Shown piece by piece: positions 8,943-19,300 of a stretch of 64,000 nucleotides of DNA; the first letter of the stretch is position 1, and each line of letters starts with the position of its first letter. The notes beneath the pieces were generated by a model. That model made no database searches. It saw only the letters and a program-made list of their open reading frames with translations, and was not told the DNA's origin. The DNA lies in the NCBI GenBank assembly GCA_016776605.1, contig JADHTB010000005.1:230294-294293 (forward strand), in the 5' to 3' direction. The position numbers and the translations under genes are program-made. The stretch is from Alphaproteobacteria bacterium (GTDB lineage: Bacteria > Pseudomonadota > Alphaproteobacteria > GCA-2731375).

Positions 8943-9068
8943 GAAATATAAGAATAGCCGCGACAAATCAGGCGCCAAGCGCGCATCGCCCCGTGCTGGC
9001 AATAATTTTATGCCTTTTTTTGCTGCCTGCTGGACGGCGGGATGGGAATTGCCTATATCCGGGTTATT

Positions 9069-9965
9069 ATGGGACAGTCGGTACAAACCTTTTTAAAGAT
9101 GCATGGCGCGGGCAACGACTTTGTCGTGCTGGATCTGCGTCTTGCGTCCCTACGCATGGATGCCGCCCTGGCCCGCGCCCTGGCGGACCGGCGCAAGGGC
9201 GTGGGCTGCGATCAGGTTATCTCGATAGAGCCGTCTGATCGGGGCGATGCCTTCATGCGCATCCATAATCCCGACGGCAACGAGGCGCAGGCCTGTGGCA
9301 ATGGCACCCGTTGCGTGGCCAGTCTGCTGTTCGCGGAAAGCGGCCGGGATCATGCGGTGATCGAAACCCGGGCCGGCCTGTTGCCGTGCCGCGTGGCCGA
9401 AGACGGTTGCATTCAGGTGGATATGGGGCCGGCCTATCTGGACTGGCAGGATATCCCCCTGGCCCATGAAATGGACAGCCTGCGTCTGGATCTATCGCTG
9501 GAACCGGATCGGGGACCGCGGTTGAGCGAGCCTTGCGCGGTCGGCATGGGCAATCCGCACGCGGTATTTTTTGTCGATGATTTGGATGCCGTCGATCTTG
9601 CCACCGTCGGACCGGTGTTGGAGCATCACGCCCTGTTTCCCGAACGGGCCAATATTGGCGTGGTGCAGGTGCTGGGCCCGGATGCTTTGCGCCTGCGGGT
9701 TTGGGAACGCGGCGCCGGGTTGACCCTGGCTTGCGGCTCCGGCGCTTGTGCCGCCCTGGTGGCGGCCCATCGGCGCGGCAAGTGCGGGCGCCGGGCGCAC
9801 CTGACCCTGGATGGCGGTGCACTGACGATCGAATGGCGTGCCGATGACGGTCATGTCCTGATGACCGGCCCGACGGCAACAGCGTTTTCCGGCGTGTTGG
9901 ATGACAGCCTGATCGAGGCGGCAGCGCGGGCCGGATCACGGCCAAGATCAAGATCAGTGGCATGA
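9069..9965 (+). CDS. dapF: Diaminopimelate epimerase
   Basis: Converts LL- to meso-diaminopimelate for lysine and peptidoglycan synthesis. Both catalytic cysteine motifs are present: QACGNGTRC (C76 of the chosen start) and LACGSGACA near residue 220. [10 protein letters not shown] at the N-terminus and NPHAVFFV in the middle are family hallmarks. The frame extends to an ATG at 9042, but family members begin just before KMHG, so 9069 is preferred. The Arg/Ser-rich C-terminal tail beyond the conserved fold is unremarkable. It overlaps mtaB by 4 bp (ATGA), the common alphaproteobacterial dapF-mtaB-ftsY order. Confidence 0.95.
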   Translation: MGQSVQTFLKMHGAGNDFVVLDLRLASLRMDAALARALADRRKGVGCDQVISIEPSDRGDAFMRIHNPDGNEAQACGNGTRCVASLLFAESGRDHAVIETRAGLLPCRVAEDGCIQVDMGPAYLDWQDIPLAHEMDSLRLDLSLEPDRGPRLSEPCAVGMGNPHAVFFVDDLDAVDLATVGPVLEHHALFPERANIGVVQVLGPDALRLRVWERGAGLTLACGSGACAALVAAHRRGKCGRRAHLTLDGGALTIEWRADDGHVLMTGPTATAFSGVLDDSLIEAAARAGSRPRSRSVA

Positions 9966-11215
9966 CGGAACCCGAAGTTCTGAATTTTGGCTGCCGCCTG
10001 AATGCCTATGAGGCGCAGGTGATGCATGATCAGGCGCAATTGGCCGGTTTGCAAAATGCAATCATCATCAACACCTGTGCCGTCACCAACGAGGCGGTGC
10101 GTCAGGCGCGCCAGGCCATCCGCAAGGCGCGCCGGCAACGGCCCGATGCAACCATCGTGGTAACCGGCTGCGCCGCGCAGTTGGAGCCGGAAGCATTCGC
10201 CGCCATGGCAGAGGTTGACCGGGTTTTGGGCAACCGGGAAAAGCTGCACGGGGAAAACTTCGTCACCCCCCTGGATGGCAAGATCCTGGTCGATGACATT
10301 ATGTCGGTGACGCAATTGGCCGGCCATCTGGTGCCGGGCTTTGACGGTCGCAGCCGCGCCTTCGTGCAAGTGCAACAGGGCTGCGACCACCGTTGTACAT
10401 TTTGCATCATACCGTTTGCCCGCGGCCCCTCGCGCTCGGTGCCCATGGGTGCCATCGTGCGGCAAATCAGGACACTGGTGGAGAATGGTTACGCCGAGGT
10501 GGTTCTGACCGGCGTCGATATCACGGCCTATGGCAGCGATCTGCCGGGCCGGCCCAGTCTAGGGCAATTGCTGCGCCGGCTGTTGCGGGCGGTGCCGGAA
10601 TTACCGCGGCTGCGGCTGTCGTCCCTGGATGCGGTGGAAATAGATCCCGAACTGGAACGCCTGCTGCTGAGCGAGGAAAGGGTGATGCCCCACCTGCATC
10701 TTAGCTTGCAGGCGGGCGACGACCTGATTTTAAAGCGCATGGCCCGCCGTCATAGCCGGGCCCAGGCCATCGATCTATGTCAGCGCCTGCGTGCCGGCCG
10801 CCCCGATATGGTGTTTGGCGCCGATCTGATCGCCGGCTTTCCGACCGAGACCGAGGCGCAATTCCAGAATTCCCTGTCGTTGATCGATGACTGCGGCCTG
10901 ACCTATTTGCATGTCTTCCCCTATTCCGAACGGCCGGGCACCCCGGCGGCCCGCATGCCGCAGGTGCCGGGCGATGAACGGCGGCGGCGTGCCGCCTTGT
11001 TGCGGGAAAAAGGCGACGCGGCATTGGCCGCGTTCCTGACCTCGCGGGTTGGCGAGACCTGCCGCATGTTGTTGGAACGGCCCGGCGAAGGGCGCAGCGA
11101 ACAATTCGCACTGATCGAGCTTGAACCGGCCGTCGTGGCCCCGGACAGTGGGATCGTTAAGGCCACGATTGTTGCCGCGACCCGGGACCGCTTGATCGGA
11201 CGCCTGGCCGCATGA
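9962..11215 (+). CDS. mtaB: tRNA t6A37 methylthiotransferase MtaB
   Basis: Radical-SAM enzyme that methylthiolates N6-threonylcarbamoyladenosine-37 in ANN-decoding tRNAs. The N-terminal UPF0004 domain has cysteines in NFGCRLN, INTCAVT and TGCAAQ, which bind the auxiliary cluster. The radical-SAM cluster motif is CDHRCTFC (CX3CX2C), followed by [12 protein letters not shown]-terminal TRAM-like region completes the 417 residues. The start codon overlaps the dapF stop and the stop overlaps the ftsY start, both as ATGA, so the three genes are very likely translationally coupled. Confidence 0.95.
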   Translation: MTEPEVLNFGCRLNAYEAQVMHDQAQLAGLQNAIIINTCAVTNEAVRQARQAIRKARRQRPDATIVVTGCAAQLEPEAFAAMAEVDRVLGNREKLHGENFVTPLDGKILVDDIMSVTQLAGHLVPGFDGRSRAFVQVQQGCDHRCTFCIIPFARGPSRSVPMGAIVRQIRTLVENGYAEVVLTGVDITAYGSDLPGRPSLGQLLRRLLRAVPELPRLRLSSLDAVEIDPELERLLLSEERVMPHLHLSLQAGDDLILKRMARRHSRAQAIDLCQRLRAGRPDMVFGADLIAGFPTETEAQFQNSLSLIDDCGLTYLHVFPYSERPGTPAARMPQVPGDERRRRAALLREKGDAALAAFLTSRVGETCRMLLERPGEGRSEQFALIELEPAVVAPDSGIVKATIVAATRDRLIGRLAA

Positions 11216-12144
11216 CGACAGATAAGCCGGGGCTGTTTTCCCGGCTGAAGACCGGCCTTAGCCGCACGGCGGGCAATTTCAGCGCCGGCCTGACGTCGGT
11301 GTTTACCAAACGCAAGTTGGACGCGGCGGCCCTGGAGGAGCTGGAGGATCTGTTGATCGCGGCTGATCTGGGCCCGGCTGTCGCGGCGCGGGTCTGCGGC
11401 AGGCTGGCAGCCGACCGGTTCGACAAGGAAATCAGCGAGCCCGAGATCAAGGCGGCTCTGGCTGACGTGGTGACGGAAATAATGGAGCCCCTGGCCCGGC
11501 CCCTGGCCATCGATGGCACAAACCGCCCACACGTGATTTTGGTGGTCGGTGTGAACGGCACCGGCAAGACCACGACCATCGGTAAAATCGCCCATAATTT
11601 CCGTGCCGAAGGCAAATCCGTCGTCATGGCCGCCGCCGATACTTTCCGCGCCGCTGCCATCGAACAGTTGGAAATTTGGGGCCAGCGCACCGGCGCGACG
11701 GTGGTCCGGCGCGAAGTCGGCGCCGATCCGGCGGCCGTGGCCTACGAGGGCTTGCAGCAGGCTCAGGCCGAGGGCGCCGATGTGCTTTTGGTGGATACCG
11801 CCGGGCGCTTGCAAAACAAGGCCGGTCTGATGGATGAATTGGCCAAAGTGGTGCGGGTGTTGGGCAAATTGGACGCGAACGCGCCGCACGACTGCCTTTT
11901 GGTGCTGGATGCTACCACCGGACAAAACGCAATACGTCAGGTGGAGGTCTTTTCCGAAGTCTGTAACGTCACCGGCTTGGCAATGACCAAGCTGGACGGC
12001 ACCGCCCGCGGCGGCGTGCTGGTTGCCGTGGCTGAACGCTTTCCCCTGCCTGTGCATTATATTGGCATTGGCGAAGGCATAGATGATTTACAGCCCTTTG
12101 CCGCCGCGGCATTTGCCCGCGCGGTTGCCGGATTGAACGAATAA
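11212..12144 (+). CDS. ftsY: Signal recognition particle receptor FtsY
   Basis: SRP-GTPase that docks ribosome-SRP complexes at the membrane. The 310 residues are essentially the N and G domains; the long acidic A domain of the E. coli protein is absent, as usual in alphaproteobacteria. GTPase motifs are GVNGTGKT (residues 113-120), DTFRAAA, DTAGRLQNK and TKLDGTARGG. An amphipathic, basic N-terminal segment (KPGLFSRLKTGLSRT) likely provides the membrane contact. Last gene of the dapF-mtaB-ftsY operon, followed by a small hairpin. Confidence 0.96.
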   Translation: MTTDKPGLFSRLKTGLSRTAGNFSAGLTSVFTKRKLDAAALEELEDLLIAADLGPAVAARVCGRLAADRFDKEISEPEIKAALADVVTEIMEPLARPLAIDGTNRPHVILVVGVNGTGKTTTIGKIAHNFRAEGKSVVMAAADTFRAAAIEQLEIWGQRTGATVVRREVGADPAAVAYEGLQQAQAEGADVLLVDTAGRLQNKAGLMDELAKVVRVLGKLDANAPHDCLLVLDATTGQNAIRQVEVFSEVCNVTGLAMTKLDGTARGGVLVAVAERFPLPVHYIGIGEGIDDLQPFAAAAFARAVAGLNE

Positions 12145-12166
12145 TACTAACCGGCGCTTTTGACCG

Positions 12167-12183
12167 CGGGAAATTTTTTCCCG
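12167..12183 (+). terminator. Possible weak terminator hairpin after ftsY
   Basis: CGGGAAA and TTTCCCG form a perfect 7-bp stem with a TTT loop, 23 bp after the ftsY stop. No T-run follows, so it may only be an RNA 3-prime-end stabilising hairpin. The remaining sequence to 12428 is AT-richer than its surroundings and presumably carries the promoter of the response regulator, but I see no clear -35/-10 pair. Confidence 0.35.
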
Positions 12184-12428
12184 GCATCGCCCCAATACCG
12201 GGATGAAATGCGTAGCAATAAAATTAGAATTATCTAAAAGTAGTACTGCTGGTATGGTGTGGATATGGATAGCTTGTGCGATGCTTCGGATGCCTGGGGG
12301 CATTTGTAACATGTTAACATTTGCGGTACTGTGCCGCCGTCAACGGTCGTTCAGCGTTAGCAACTGACCGTGTTCAATCTACCCACCCGGCCAAGGCTGG
12401 TTGCGATAATTTTTCGACGGGAATAAAG

Positions 12429-13142
12429 ATGCTTGGACTGATTTTGGTTGTCGATGATGACCCTGATATGCGTCTGGTTTTGCGCGACCATCTGGAACCT
12501 GAAGGATTTGAAGTCATAGATGCCGCCAACGGCGCCGAGATGCGCGCGGTCATTGAGCAGAAGAAGGTCGACCTTGTAATACTCGACCTGCAATTGCCCG
12601 ATGAAGACGGCCTGAATTTAGCCAAGGTTCTGCGCGAGAAGACCGATGCGGGTATCGTCATGCTGACGGGCAAGGGGACAACCGTTGATATGGCCGTCGG
12701 CTTGGAAGTTGGCGCCGATGATTACGTGGCCAAACCTTTTAAGTCGCGTGAATTGCTGGCCCGCATTCGCAGCGTGCTGCGCCGCACCACGGAGACCCGC
12801 AAGGCAAAGACGGGAAGTGGAGGCAGCGTCGTGCGGTTCCAGGGCTGGCGTTTTGAAAGCGCCTTTCAACGCCTGACCAACCCCCAGGGCGAGGACTCGG
12901 TGTTAACGGCGGGAGAATCCCGATTGCTGCAAATCTTGATCGATAATGTGGGTAACACCGTTGATCGCGATACCCTGCATCGCGAGGCGCTGGGTTACGA
13001 TATGCAGGCCAGCAGCCGGAATATTGATGTTCTGGTTGGACGCTTGCGGCGCAAGTTGGACAATGAGGGCGGCAAGGATAACCTGATCAAGTCAGTCCGT
13101 GGCATCGGCTACGAATTCACGGGCAAAATCGAACGCGAATAA
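12429..13142 (+). CDS. OmpR/PhoB-family response regulator, orphan
   Basis: Two-component response regulator of 237 residues. The receiver domain has the acidic cluster VVDDDPD (D9-D11), a phospho-acceptor Asp in VILDLQLPD (D53), the switch Thr in MLTGKG and the lysine in AKPFKSRELL. A C-terminal winged helix follows (LTAGESRLLQIL, then SSRNIDVLVGRLRRKL, then SVRGIGYEF). The frame extends upstream to 12321, but the receiver fold begins at LGLILVVDDD, so the ATG at 12429 is chosen. No histidine kinase is adjacent, so its input is unknown. Convergent with ppdK, 9 bp between stops. Confidence 0.9.
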   Translation: MLGLILVVDDDPDMRLVLRDHLEPEGFEVIDAANGAEMRAVIEQKKVDLVILDLQLPDEDGLNLAKVLREKTDAGIVMLTGKGTTVDMAVGLEVGADDYVAKPFKSRELLARIRSVLRRTTETRKAKTGSGGSVVRFQGWRFESAFQRLTNPQGEDSVLTAGESRLLQILIDNVGNTVDRDTLHREALGYDMQASSRNIDVLVGRLRRKLDNEGGKDNLIKSVRGIGYEFTGKIERE

Positions 13143-13151
13143 AGCCGCCGC

Positions 13152-15809
13152 TCACTTCGCCACGGCCTGTGCCGCGGCAAGGCGGGCAATAGGCACCCGA
13201 AAGGGTGAACAGGATACATAGTCCAGGCCGATGGATTGACAAAAGGCGATGGAGGCGGGGTCGCCACCGTGTTCGCCGCAGATACCCAGTTTTAAGTCCG
13301 CCCGTGTCTTTCGTCCCCGCTCGGCGGCCAGTTGCACCAATTCACCGACGCCATCCCTGTCCAATGTTGCGAACGGGTCAGCTTCCAGAATGCCCTTGCC
13401 CCGGTAATCTTCCAAAAAGCCGGCGGAATCATCACGGCTGATGCCAAATACCGTTTGGGTCAGATCATTGGTTCCGAACGAGAAGAATTCCGCCACCTCG
13501 GCAATCTCACCGGCCCGCAGTGCGGCACGGGGCAATTCGATCATGGTGCCAATTAGATATTCCAGTTTGACGCCCCGTTCGGCTGCAACCAGTTCTGCCA
13601 CGGCGGCAATACGTTCCTGTAGAAAGACGAATTCCGCCTTGCTGGCAATCAACGGGATCATCACTTCCGGCACCACGGTTTCGCCTTGCGTGGAACTGAC
13701 AATCGCGGCCGCCTCGAAGATGGCCCGGGCCTGCATCTCGTAAATTTCCGGGTAGGAAATACCCAGGCGGCAGCCACGATGGCCCAGCATGGGATTATAT
13801 TCATGCAGCTGGTTCGCCCGATAGCGCAGATCGTCGGCCGAAGTCCCCATCACGGCGGCCAGTTGCGCCAGCTCATCGTCGGATTTCGGCAGGAATTCGT
13901 GCAGTGGTGGATCCAACAGCCGGATCGTCACGGGCAAGCCTGTCATGATGGTAAACAGATCGACGAAGTCCTGCCGCTGCATGGGCAAAATCTTGCCCAG
14001 TGCCACCTGCCGGCCGGCCAGATCCCGGGCCAGGATCATTTCGCGCACCGCCAGGATACGGTTGGCATCGAAGAACATATGTTCGGTACGGCACAAACCG
14101 ATGCCTTCGGCGCCGAATTCAATCGCCGCCTTGGCCTCCGCCGGCGTTTCGGCGTTGGTGCGAATGCCAAGTTCGCGGATCTCGTCCGCCCAGCCCATCA
14201 GAGTACCGAAATCACCGGACAATTCGGGCTGTATGGTCGCCACTTCGCCCAACATGACTTCACCGCTGCCGCCGTCAATGGTGATGACGTCGCCGGCGGC
14301 AATGGTGATCTCGCCGATCCGCATGGTTTGCGTGAGGTAATCGATGCGCAGTTGCCCGGCGCCTGAAACACAGGGCCGGCCCATGCCACGGGCAACCACC
14401 GCCGCATGGCTGGTCATGCCGCCGCGTGCGGTCAGGATGCCACGCGCCGCATGCATGCCATGGATATCTTCCGGCGAGGTTTCGATCCGCACCAACAGGA
14501 CATTCTCGCCCGCCCCGGCCAGGGTCTCGGCTTGATCGGCGGAAAACGCCACCTTGCCGGTGGCGGCGCCGGGCGAGGCGGGCAGGCCACGGGTCATAAC
14601 CCGCCGCGCCGCATCGGGATCCAGGGTGGGATGCAGTAATTGGTCCAACGAGTCCGGGTCCACGCGATGAATAGCTTCTTGCCGGCTCAACAAGCCTTCA
14701 TTGGCCATTTCAACGGCGATTTTTATCGCGGCATTGGCGGTGCGCTTACCGGACCGGGTTTGCAGCATGTACAAGCTGCCCCGTTGCACCGTGAATTCTA
14801 TATCCTGCATATCCCGGTAATGGACTTCCAGGCGTTGATAAATCGCCTCCAACTCGGCAAACACCGCCGGCATCACCTCTTGCAAGGACAGTTTTTCGTC
14901 TTTGGCATCCAGGCGCGCGGCCGTGGTCAAATGCTGCGGCGTGCGGATGCCGGCGACCACATCCTCGCCCTGGGCGTTGATCAGATACTCGCCGAAAAAT
15001 CGCCTGTCGCCGGTGGAGGGATCGCGGGTGAAAGCGACGCCGGTGGCCGAATTCTCGCCCATGTTGCCGAACACCATGGCCTGGATATTGACGGCCGTGC
15101 CCCAACTGGCCGGGATATCATGCAGCCGGCGATAGGTGACCGCGCGGGCATTCTGCCAGGACCCGAAGACGGCACCGATGGCGCCCCAAAGCTGCGCGTT
15201 CACATCCTGGGGAAACGCTTCCGCGCCTTCGCTTGCCACCTTGGCCTTGAATTGATCGACCAGCTGGCGCAGATCGTCCGCCGAAAGCTCTGTGTCCAGT
15301 TGCAGGCCCAGGTTCTCTTTGTGGATCTCCAGCAATTCTTCAAAATGGTAATGGTCGACGCCCAAAACCACATCGGAATACATTTGGATAAAACGGCGAT
15401 AGCTGTCCCAGGCAAAGCGTTCATTGCCGCTTTGCCTGGCCAGCGCCGCAACGGTGATATCATTCAGCCCAAGGTTCAACACCGTGTCCATCATGCCGGG
15501 CATGGAGGCCCGCGCCCCGGAGCGGACGGAAACCAGCAATGGATTGTCGTGATCGCCGAATTTCGTGCCGACGATTTTTTCCACTTCCGCCAGGGCGGCC
15601 GCCACCTGCTCCCGCAAAACGGCGGGATAGGTTTCGTCATTGTCATAGTAGGCGTTGCAGACATCGGTGGTCAGGGTAAAGCCGGGCGGTACCGGCAGGC
15701 CCAGGCCCGACATCTCGGCCAGGTTAGCGCCCTTGCCACCCAGTAAATTCCTATCCGCCGCACCGCCATCGGCCCGGCCGTCGCCAAAGCTGTAAACCCA
15801 TTTCGTCAT
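13152..15809 (-). CDS. ppdK: Pyruvate, phosphate dikinase
   Basis: Interconverts pyruvate, ATP and phosphate with PEP, AMP and pyrophosphate. It is full length (885 residues): an N-terminal ATP-grasp domain (LLGGKGANLAEM near residue 25), the swivelling phosphohistidine domain with GGMTSHAAVVARGMG, and a C-terminal PEP/pyruvate barrel with GLCRTEHMFF and the catalytic cysteine in GICGEHGGDP. It lies 5 bp downstream of glyS. The glyQ-glyS-ppdK order is frequent in Rhodospirillales and suggests one operon. Confidence 0.97.
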   Translation of the reverse strand: MTKWVYSFGDGRADGGAADRNLLGGKGANLAEMSGLGLPVPPGFTLTTDVCNAYYDNDETYPAVLREQVAAALAEVEKIVGTKFGDHDNPLLVSVRSGARASMPGMMDTVLNLGLNDITVAALARQSGNERFAWDSYRRFIQMYSDVVLGVDHYHFEELLEIHKENLGLQLDTELSADDLRQLVDQFKAKVASEGAEAFPQDVNAQLWGAIGAVFGSWQNARAVTYRRLHDIPASWGTAVNIQAMVFGNMGENSATGVAFTRDPSTGDRRFFGEYLINAQGEDVVAGIRTPQHLTTAARLDAKDEKLSLQEVMPAVFAELEAIYQRLEVHYRDMQDIEFTVQRGSLYMLQTRSGKRTANAAIKIAVEMANEGLLSRQEAIHRVDPDSLDQLLHPTLDPDAARRVMTRGLPASPGAATGKVAFSADQAETLAGAGENVLLVRIETSPEDIHGMHAARGILTARGGMTSHAAVVARGMGRPCVSGAGQLRIDYLTQTMRIGEITIAAGDVITIDGGSGEVMLGEVATIQPELSGDFGTLMGWADEIRELGIRTNAETPAEAKAAIEFGAEGIGLCRTEHMFFDANRILAVREMILARDLAGRQVALGKILPMQRQDFVDLFTIMTGLPVTIRLLDPPLHEFLPKSDDELAQLAAVMGTSADDLRYRANQLHEYNPMLGHRGCRLGISYPEIYEMQARAIFEAAAIVSSTQGETVVPEVMIPLIASKAEFVFLQERIAAVAELVAAERGVKLEYLIGTMIELPRAALRAGEIAEVAEFFSFGTNDLTQTVFGISRDDSAGFLEDYRGKGILEADPFATLDRDGVGELVQLAAERGRKTRADLKLGICGEHGGDPASIAFCQSIGLDYVSCSPFRVPIARLAAAQAVAK

Positions 15810-15814
15810 GGCGA

Positions 15815-17890
15815 TCAGCCCTCGATCTCGCTGAAATCAGCAACCGTGTGCATGGTCGCACGAATCCATGACAACAGGCGCAAACGATTGCCCCGTTGCG
15901 CGGCATCGTCGGCATTGACGGTCACGGCAGCAAAGAAGTCATCAACTGGTTGCCGCAAATCGGCCAGGGACGCCATGGCGAAATTAAAATCTTCCTTCAC
16001 CAGGAGGGCATCGAGATTGAGTTTGGAAAGAGCTTCAGCTAAAGCAACCTCTTCGTCCTGCTGCAGTAATGAGTAAATGACATCACCATCGTGGACCATG
16101 CCATCCTTCTTTTCCTCGATCCGCAGGATGTTGGCAGCGCGGCGATAGGCCACCAGCAGGTTGGCGCCATCCTCGTCGCGCACAAAGCTCGCCAGGGCGT
16201 CCACCCGCGCCTTCAGGCGCACCAGATCGTCTTCGCCGCCCAAGGCAAAAATCGCCTGGACAAGGTCATGGCGCACACCCTGTTCCCGCAAATATACTTT
16301 CAGACGGTCGGCGAAGAAAACCAGCAGATCAGAATCCCTTCCTGTTTCCTCTTCCTCCTCCTCTTCGAAGGCATAGCCCTTAAGCGCCGTCGAGAATATC
16401 TCTTCCAGCGGCAGCCGCAGCCCGTTCTCCAACACCATGCGGATCACCCCCAGGGCGGCGCGGCGCAGGGCAAAGGGATCGCGGGAACCCGTCGGCTTTT
16501 CATCAATGGCCCAAAAGCCGACCAGGGTATCCAGTTTATCGGCCAGGGCGACACAGACGGCGGTTGGCGCCGTCGGGCAATCGTCCGACGGCCCGGCCGG
16601 GGAATAATGCTGCTGGATCGCCTCGGCAACCTCTGGCGCCAGGCCATCATTCAGGGCGTAATAGCGGCCCATGACGCCCTGCACCTCGGGGAATTCATAG
16701 ACCATGTCACTGACCAGATCCGCCTTGCACAAATGCGCGGCGCGGCGGGCCAACTCGACATTCGCGCCGGGCACGTATTCTGCCAGCGCGGTGGCCAGTT
16801 TTTCCAGGCGCCTAACTTTTTCGCCCATGGTGCCCTCGGTGCCCAGTTTGGCGTGAAAAACCATGTCGTCCAGGCGGGTCAGACGGCTTTCCAGGGTTTT
16901 CTTCAGATCCTGTGTCCAGAAGAATTCCGCATCAGCCAGACGGGCGGTCAGGACATACTGATTGCCGGCGATGATCTGTCCGCCGCCGTCCCGCGCTTCC
17001 AAATTCGCCACCGCAATAAAATTCGGCGCCAAATTGCCGCTCCCATCGCGCAGGGACAGGTATTTCTGGTTCACCTTCATGGTGGTCACCAGAACCTCCG
17101 CCGGGACGTCCAGGAAACGGCGGTCGAAAACGCCCAACATGGGCACCGGCCATTCCACCAGGCCGGCGATCTCGGCCACCAGGCCAGCGTCCGCCACCAG
17201 GGTCAGGCCGGCATCCTGGGCCAGTTGTGCCGCGCCGTCCATGATACGCTGCCGCCGCTCGGCGGGGTCGATCAGAACCTTCGCCGCCAGCAGACCGTCG
17301 CGGTAACCGGCAAAATCCGAAACGGTGAACGGCGCGGGCGCATGAAAACGATGGCCCCGCGTCTGATCGCCACTGTCGATGCCGGCAAAAGTCAGTGGCA
17401 CCACCGCTCCGTCGAACAAAGCCAGAATGGAATGCAAGGGGCGCACCCAACGGGTTGTCCCGGTGCCCCAGCGCATGGACTTGGGCCAGGGCAGATCCGC
17501 CAATGCGGCGGGCAATATCTCGGCCAGGACCTCGCGGGTGGGCCTGCCCTGGCGTTCGATAATGGCAAAGAGGAACGTGCCCTTGGGCATTTCCCGTTCT
17601 TCGCATTGCGCCCGGGTAAGGCCGCAGCCGCGCAGGAACCCCTCGATCGCCTTGTCCGGTGCCTCCACGCTGGGGCCGCGCCGTTCCTCGCGCACATCGG
17701 GTTGGGCCAGGGGCAGGCCGGTGATATGCAAAACAAGGCGGCGCGGGGTGACATAGGCCGCCGCCGTCTCGAAGGGCAATTCCGCCGCCTTCAGGCCAGC
17801 ACAGACCAGGCGTTTCAGATCATCCCCGGCGCGGCCTTGCATGCGGGCCGGAATTTCCTCTCCGAACAACTCCAACAACAGCTCCGCCAT
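15815..17890 (-). CDS. glyS: Glycyl-tRNA synthetase beta subunit
   Basis: Large subunit of the bacterial tetrameric glycyl-tRNA synthetase, 691 residues. It begins AELLLELFGEEIPARM, and includes family segments such as EERRGPS, MRWG, DPFALRRAALG and a C-terminal anticodon-binding region near NRLRLLS. The frame extends 13 codons upstream to 17929, but the ATG at 17890 matches the family N-terminus and has a GGGGGG ribosome site. The preceding glyQ stop is 1 bp away, so the two subunits are coupled. An acidic run of Glu residues lies near residue 520. Confidence 0.96.
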   Translation of the reverse strand: MAELLLELFGEEIPARMQGRAGDDLKRLVCAGLKAAELPFETAAAYVTPRRLVLHITGLPLAQPDVREERRGPSVEAPDKAIEGFLRGCGLTRAQCEEREMPKGTFLFAIIERQGRPTREVLAEILPAALADLPWPKSMRWGTGTTRWVRPLHSILALFDGAVVPLTFAGIDSGDQTRGHRFHAPAPFTVSDFAGYRDGLLAAKVLIDPAERRQRIMDGAAQLAQDAGLTLVADAGLVAEIAGLVEWPVPMLGVFDRRFLDVPAEVLVTTMKVNQKYLSLRDGSGNLAPNFIAVANLEARDGGGQIIAGNQYVLTARLADAEFFWTQDLKKTLESRLTRLDDMVFHAKLGTEGTMGEKVRRLEKLATALAEYVPGANVELARRAAHLCKADLVSDMVYEFPEVQGVMGRYYALNDGLAPEVAEAIQQHYSPAGPSDDCPTAPTAVCVALADKLDTLVGFWAIDEKPTGSRDPFALRRAALGVIRMVLENGLRLPLEEIFSTALKGYAFEEEEEEETGRDSDLLVFFADRLKVYLREQGVRHDLVQAIFALGGEDDLVRLKARVDALASFVRDEDGANLLVAYRRAANILRIEEKKDGMVHDGDVIYSLLQQDEEVALAEALSKLNLDALLVKEDFNFAMASLADLRQPVDDFFAAVTVNADDAAQRGNRLRLLSWIRATMHTVADFSEIEG

Positions 17891-17891
17891 G

Positions 17892-18809
17892 TCAGACCCC
17901 CCCAACAAGCGCATCCGGGACCAATTCACCCTCGGCCGTCAGATAGGCGGTCGCGCAGGCCTTGGCCAACTCCCGCACCCGGCCGATATAGGCGGCCCGT
18001 TCAGTCACCGATATCACCCCACGGGCGTCCAGCAGATTGAATAGATGCGAGGCTCTGATGCACTGGTCATAGGCCGGCAGCGGCAATGCAGCGGTGACCA
18101 GGGCGGCGCATTCCGCCTCCGCATCCGCGAAATGGCGAAACAGCATGTCCGTATTGGCGTGCTCGAAATTATAGGCCGAGAATTGCTGCTCCGCCGCCAG
18201 ATAGACATCGGCATAGGTTTTCGAACGCGCGTTGCCCGGCTCGTTCCAGGCCAATTGCTGAAAATGATCGACGCCCTGCACATACATGGCCAGGCGCTCC
18301 AGGCCATAGGTCAATTCGCCGGATACCGGGTTGCAGTCATAGCCGCCGACCTGTTGAAAATAGGTGAACTGGCTGACTTCCATGCCGTCGCACCAGACCT
18401 CCCAACCCAGGCCCCAGGCGCCCAGGGTCGGGCTTTCCCAATCATCCTCGACAAAGCGGATGTCATGGTTGGAGGCATCCAGACCGATCGCCGCCAGACT
18501 GCCGAGATAGAGGTCCTGCAAATCGGGGGGTGATGGCTTCATGATCACCTGGAATTGGTAATAATGCTGCAGGCGGTTCGGGTTCTCGCCATAGCGGCCA
18601 TCGGTGGGCCGGCGCGAAGGCTGTACATAGGCCGCATTCCAGCTTTTGCTGCCCAGGGAACGCAGGGTGGTGGCCCAATGGAAGGTGCCGGCGCCGACTT
18701 CCATGTCATAGGGCTGCAGGATAACGCAGCCCTGCTCGGACCAATATTGTTGCAGGGCCAGGATCAGACCCTGAAAGGTCTTGGTGTTAAAATGCGGCGT
18801 ACCGGTCAT
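17892..18809 (-). CDS. glyQ: Glycyl-tRNA synthetase alpha subunit
   Basis: Catalytic subunit of the alpha2beta2 glycyl-tRNA synthetase, 305 residues, nearly identical in pattern across bacteria: [48 protein letters not shown], and the [12 protein letters not shown] segment. It charges tRNA-Gly with GlyS. First gene of the glyQ-glyS-ppdK set; its promoter must lie in 18810-18910, where no obvious consensus stands out. Confidence 0.97.
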   Translation of the reverse strand: MTGTPHFNTKTFQGLILALQQYWSEQGCVILQPYDMEVGAGTFHWATTLRSLGSKSWNAAYVQPSRRPTDGRYGENPNRLQHYYQFQVIMKPSPPDLQDLYLGSLAAIGLDASNHDIRFVEDDWESPTLGAWGLGWEVWCDGMEVSQFTYFQQVGGYDCNPVSGELTYGLERLAMYVQGVDHFQQLAWNEPGNARSKTYADVYLAAEQQFSAYNFEHANTDMLFRHFADAEAECAALVTAALPLPAYDQCIRASHLFNLLDARGVISVTERAAYIGRVRELAKACATAYLTAEGELVPDALVGGV

Positions 18810-18910
18810 GGCGCTGGCTAATCCGTCGAATTATGGGTGCGGCTTTGATTGCGGGTTCGCGTTCGGCGCAAACTAGTCGCCGCCCCGCGCCTTGGCAATG
18901 GCTTGTCGGA

Positions 18911-19129
18911 TCAAACCGCGTGGGGGCAATCGGCGCGCTCGCAGCCGCGCGTGCCCGCGGCCACGAAATTGCCGCAGACCGTACATTCAGCCAGGTCCAA
19001 TGCCTCGTTTTCCGCGCCGCCCTTGTCAACCTCACCGGGTTTCGAACCCCGCCCGCGCAAGCTTTTAGAGATCAGCACCACTATGGCGGCGACGGCCAGA
19101 AACAGTAATATTTTCGGCAGGCTAAGCAT
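18911..19129 (-). CDS. Small membrane-anchored protein with a Cys cluster
   Basis: 72 residues from the ATG at 19129 (an in-frame start at 19165 is possible). An N-terminal hydrophobic helix (residues about 4-20, KILLFLAVAAIVVLI) is followed by a basic, glycine-rich linker and a C-terminal cluster with cysteines in ECTVCGNF and GCERADCP, spaced like a zinc ribbon. Likely a single-pass inner-membrane protein with a cytoplasmic metal site. Small proteins of this design occur in alphaproteobacteria, but I cannot assign a role. It is codirectional with glyQ, which it precedes; the gap is about 100 bp. Confidence 0.65.
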   Translation of the reverse strand: MLSLPKILLFLAVAAIVVLISKSLRGRGSKPGEVDKGGAENEALDLAECTVCGNFVAAGTRGCERADCPHAV

Positions 19130-19169
19130 GGTGGCGCAGCTTACGGCACGATTTCGCGACGTCAAGACC

Positions 19170-19273
19170 TAGCGCATTTTCATTCTGAAAATGCTCAGAT
19201 CTTTAGAATTAGGGCAATTTTTCCAATCACTTAGAATCGTTTCGCGATTCTCTTTAATTCGGAATTTCTCTAG
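19170..19273 (-). repeat. Dispersed intergenic element, copy A
   Basis: About 104-bp member of the repeat family described in the findings. It starts TAGCGCATTTTCA-ttc-TGAAAATGCTC (stem-loop 1), then the second stem-loop with AGAATCGT-ttc-GCGATTCT (one G-T wobble), ending CTCTAGG. It lies between the GMC oxidoreductase stop and the small membrane protein start, in the 3-prime untranslated position of the former. Same orientation as copies B and F; copy C is inverted. Confidence 0.85.
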
Positions 19274-19300
19274 GATCGATGGGCCGGGGGCAGATTATGG

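Noticed and set aside
14640..18040. Long antisense frames opposite ppdK, glyS and gyrB
   Set aside because: They mirror the codon bias of the real genes on the other strand and have no family features.
19036..19050. CGGGTTTCGAACCCC, similar to a tRNA T-arm
   Set aside because: It lies in the coding part of the small membrane protein and has no acceptor or anticodon arms around it.
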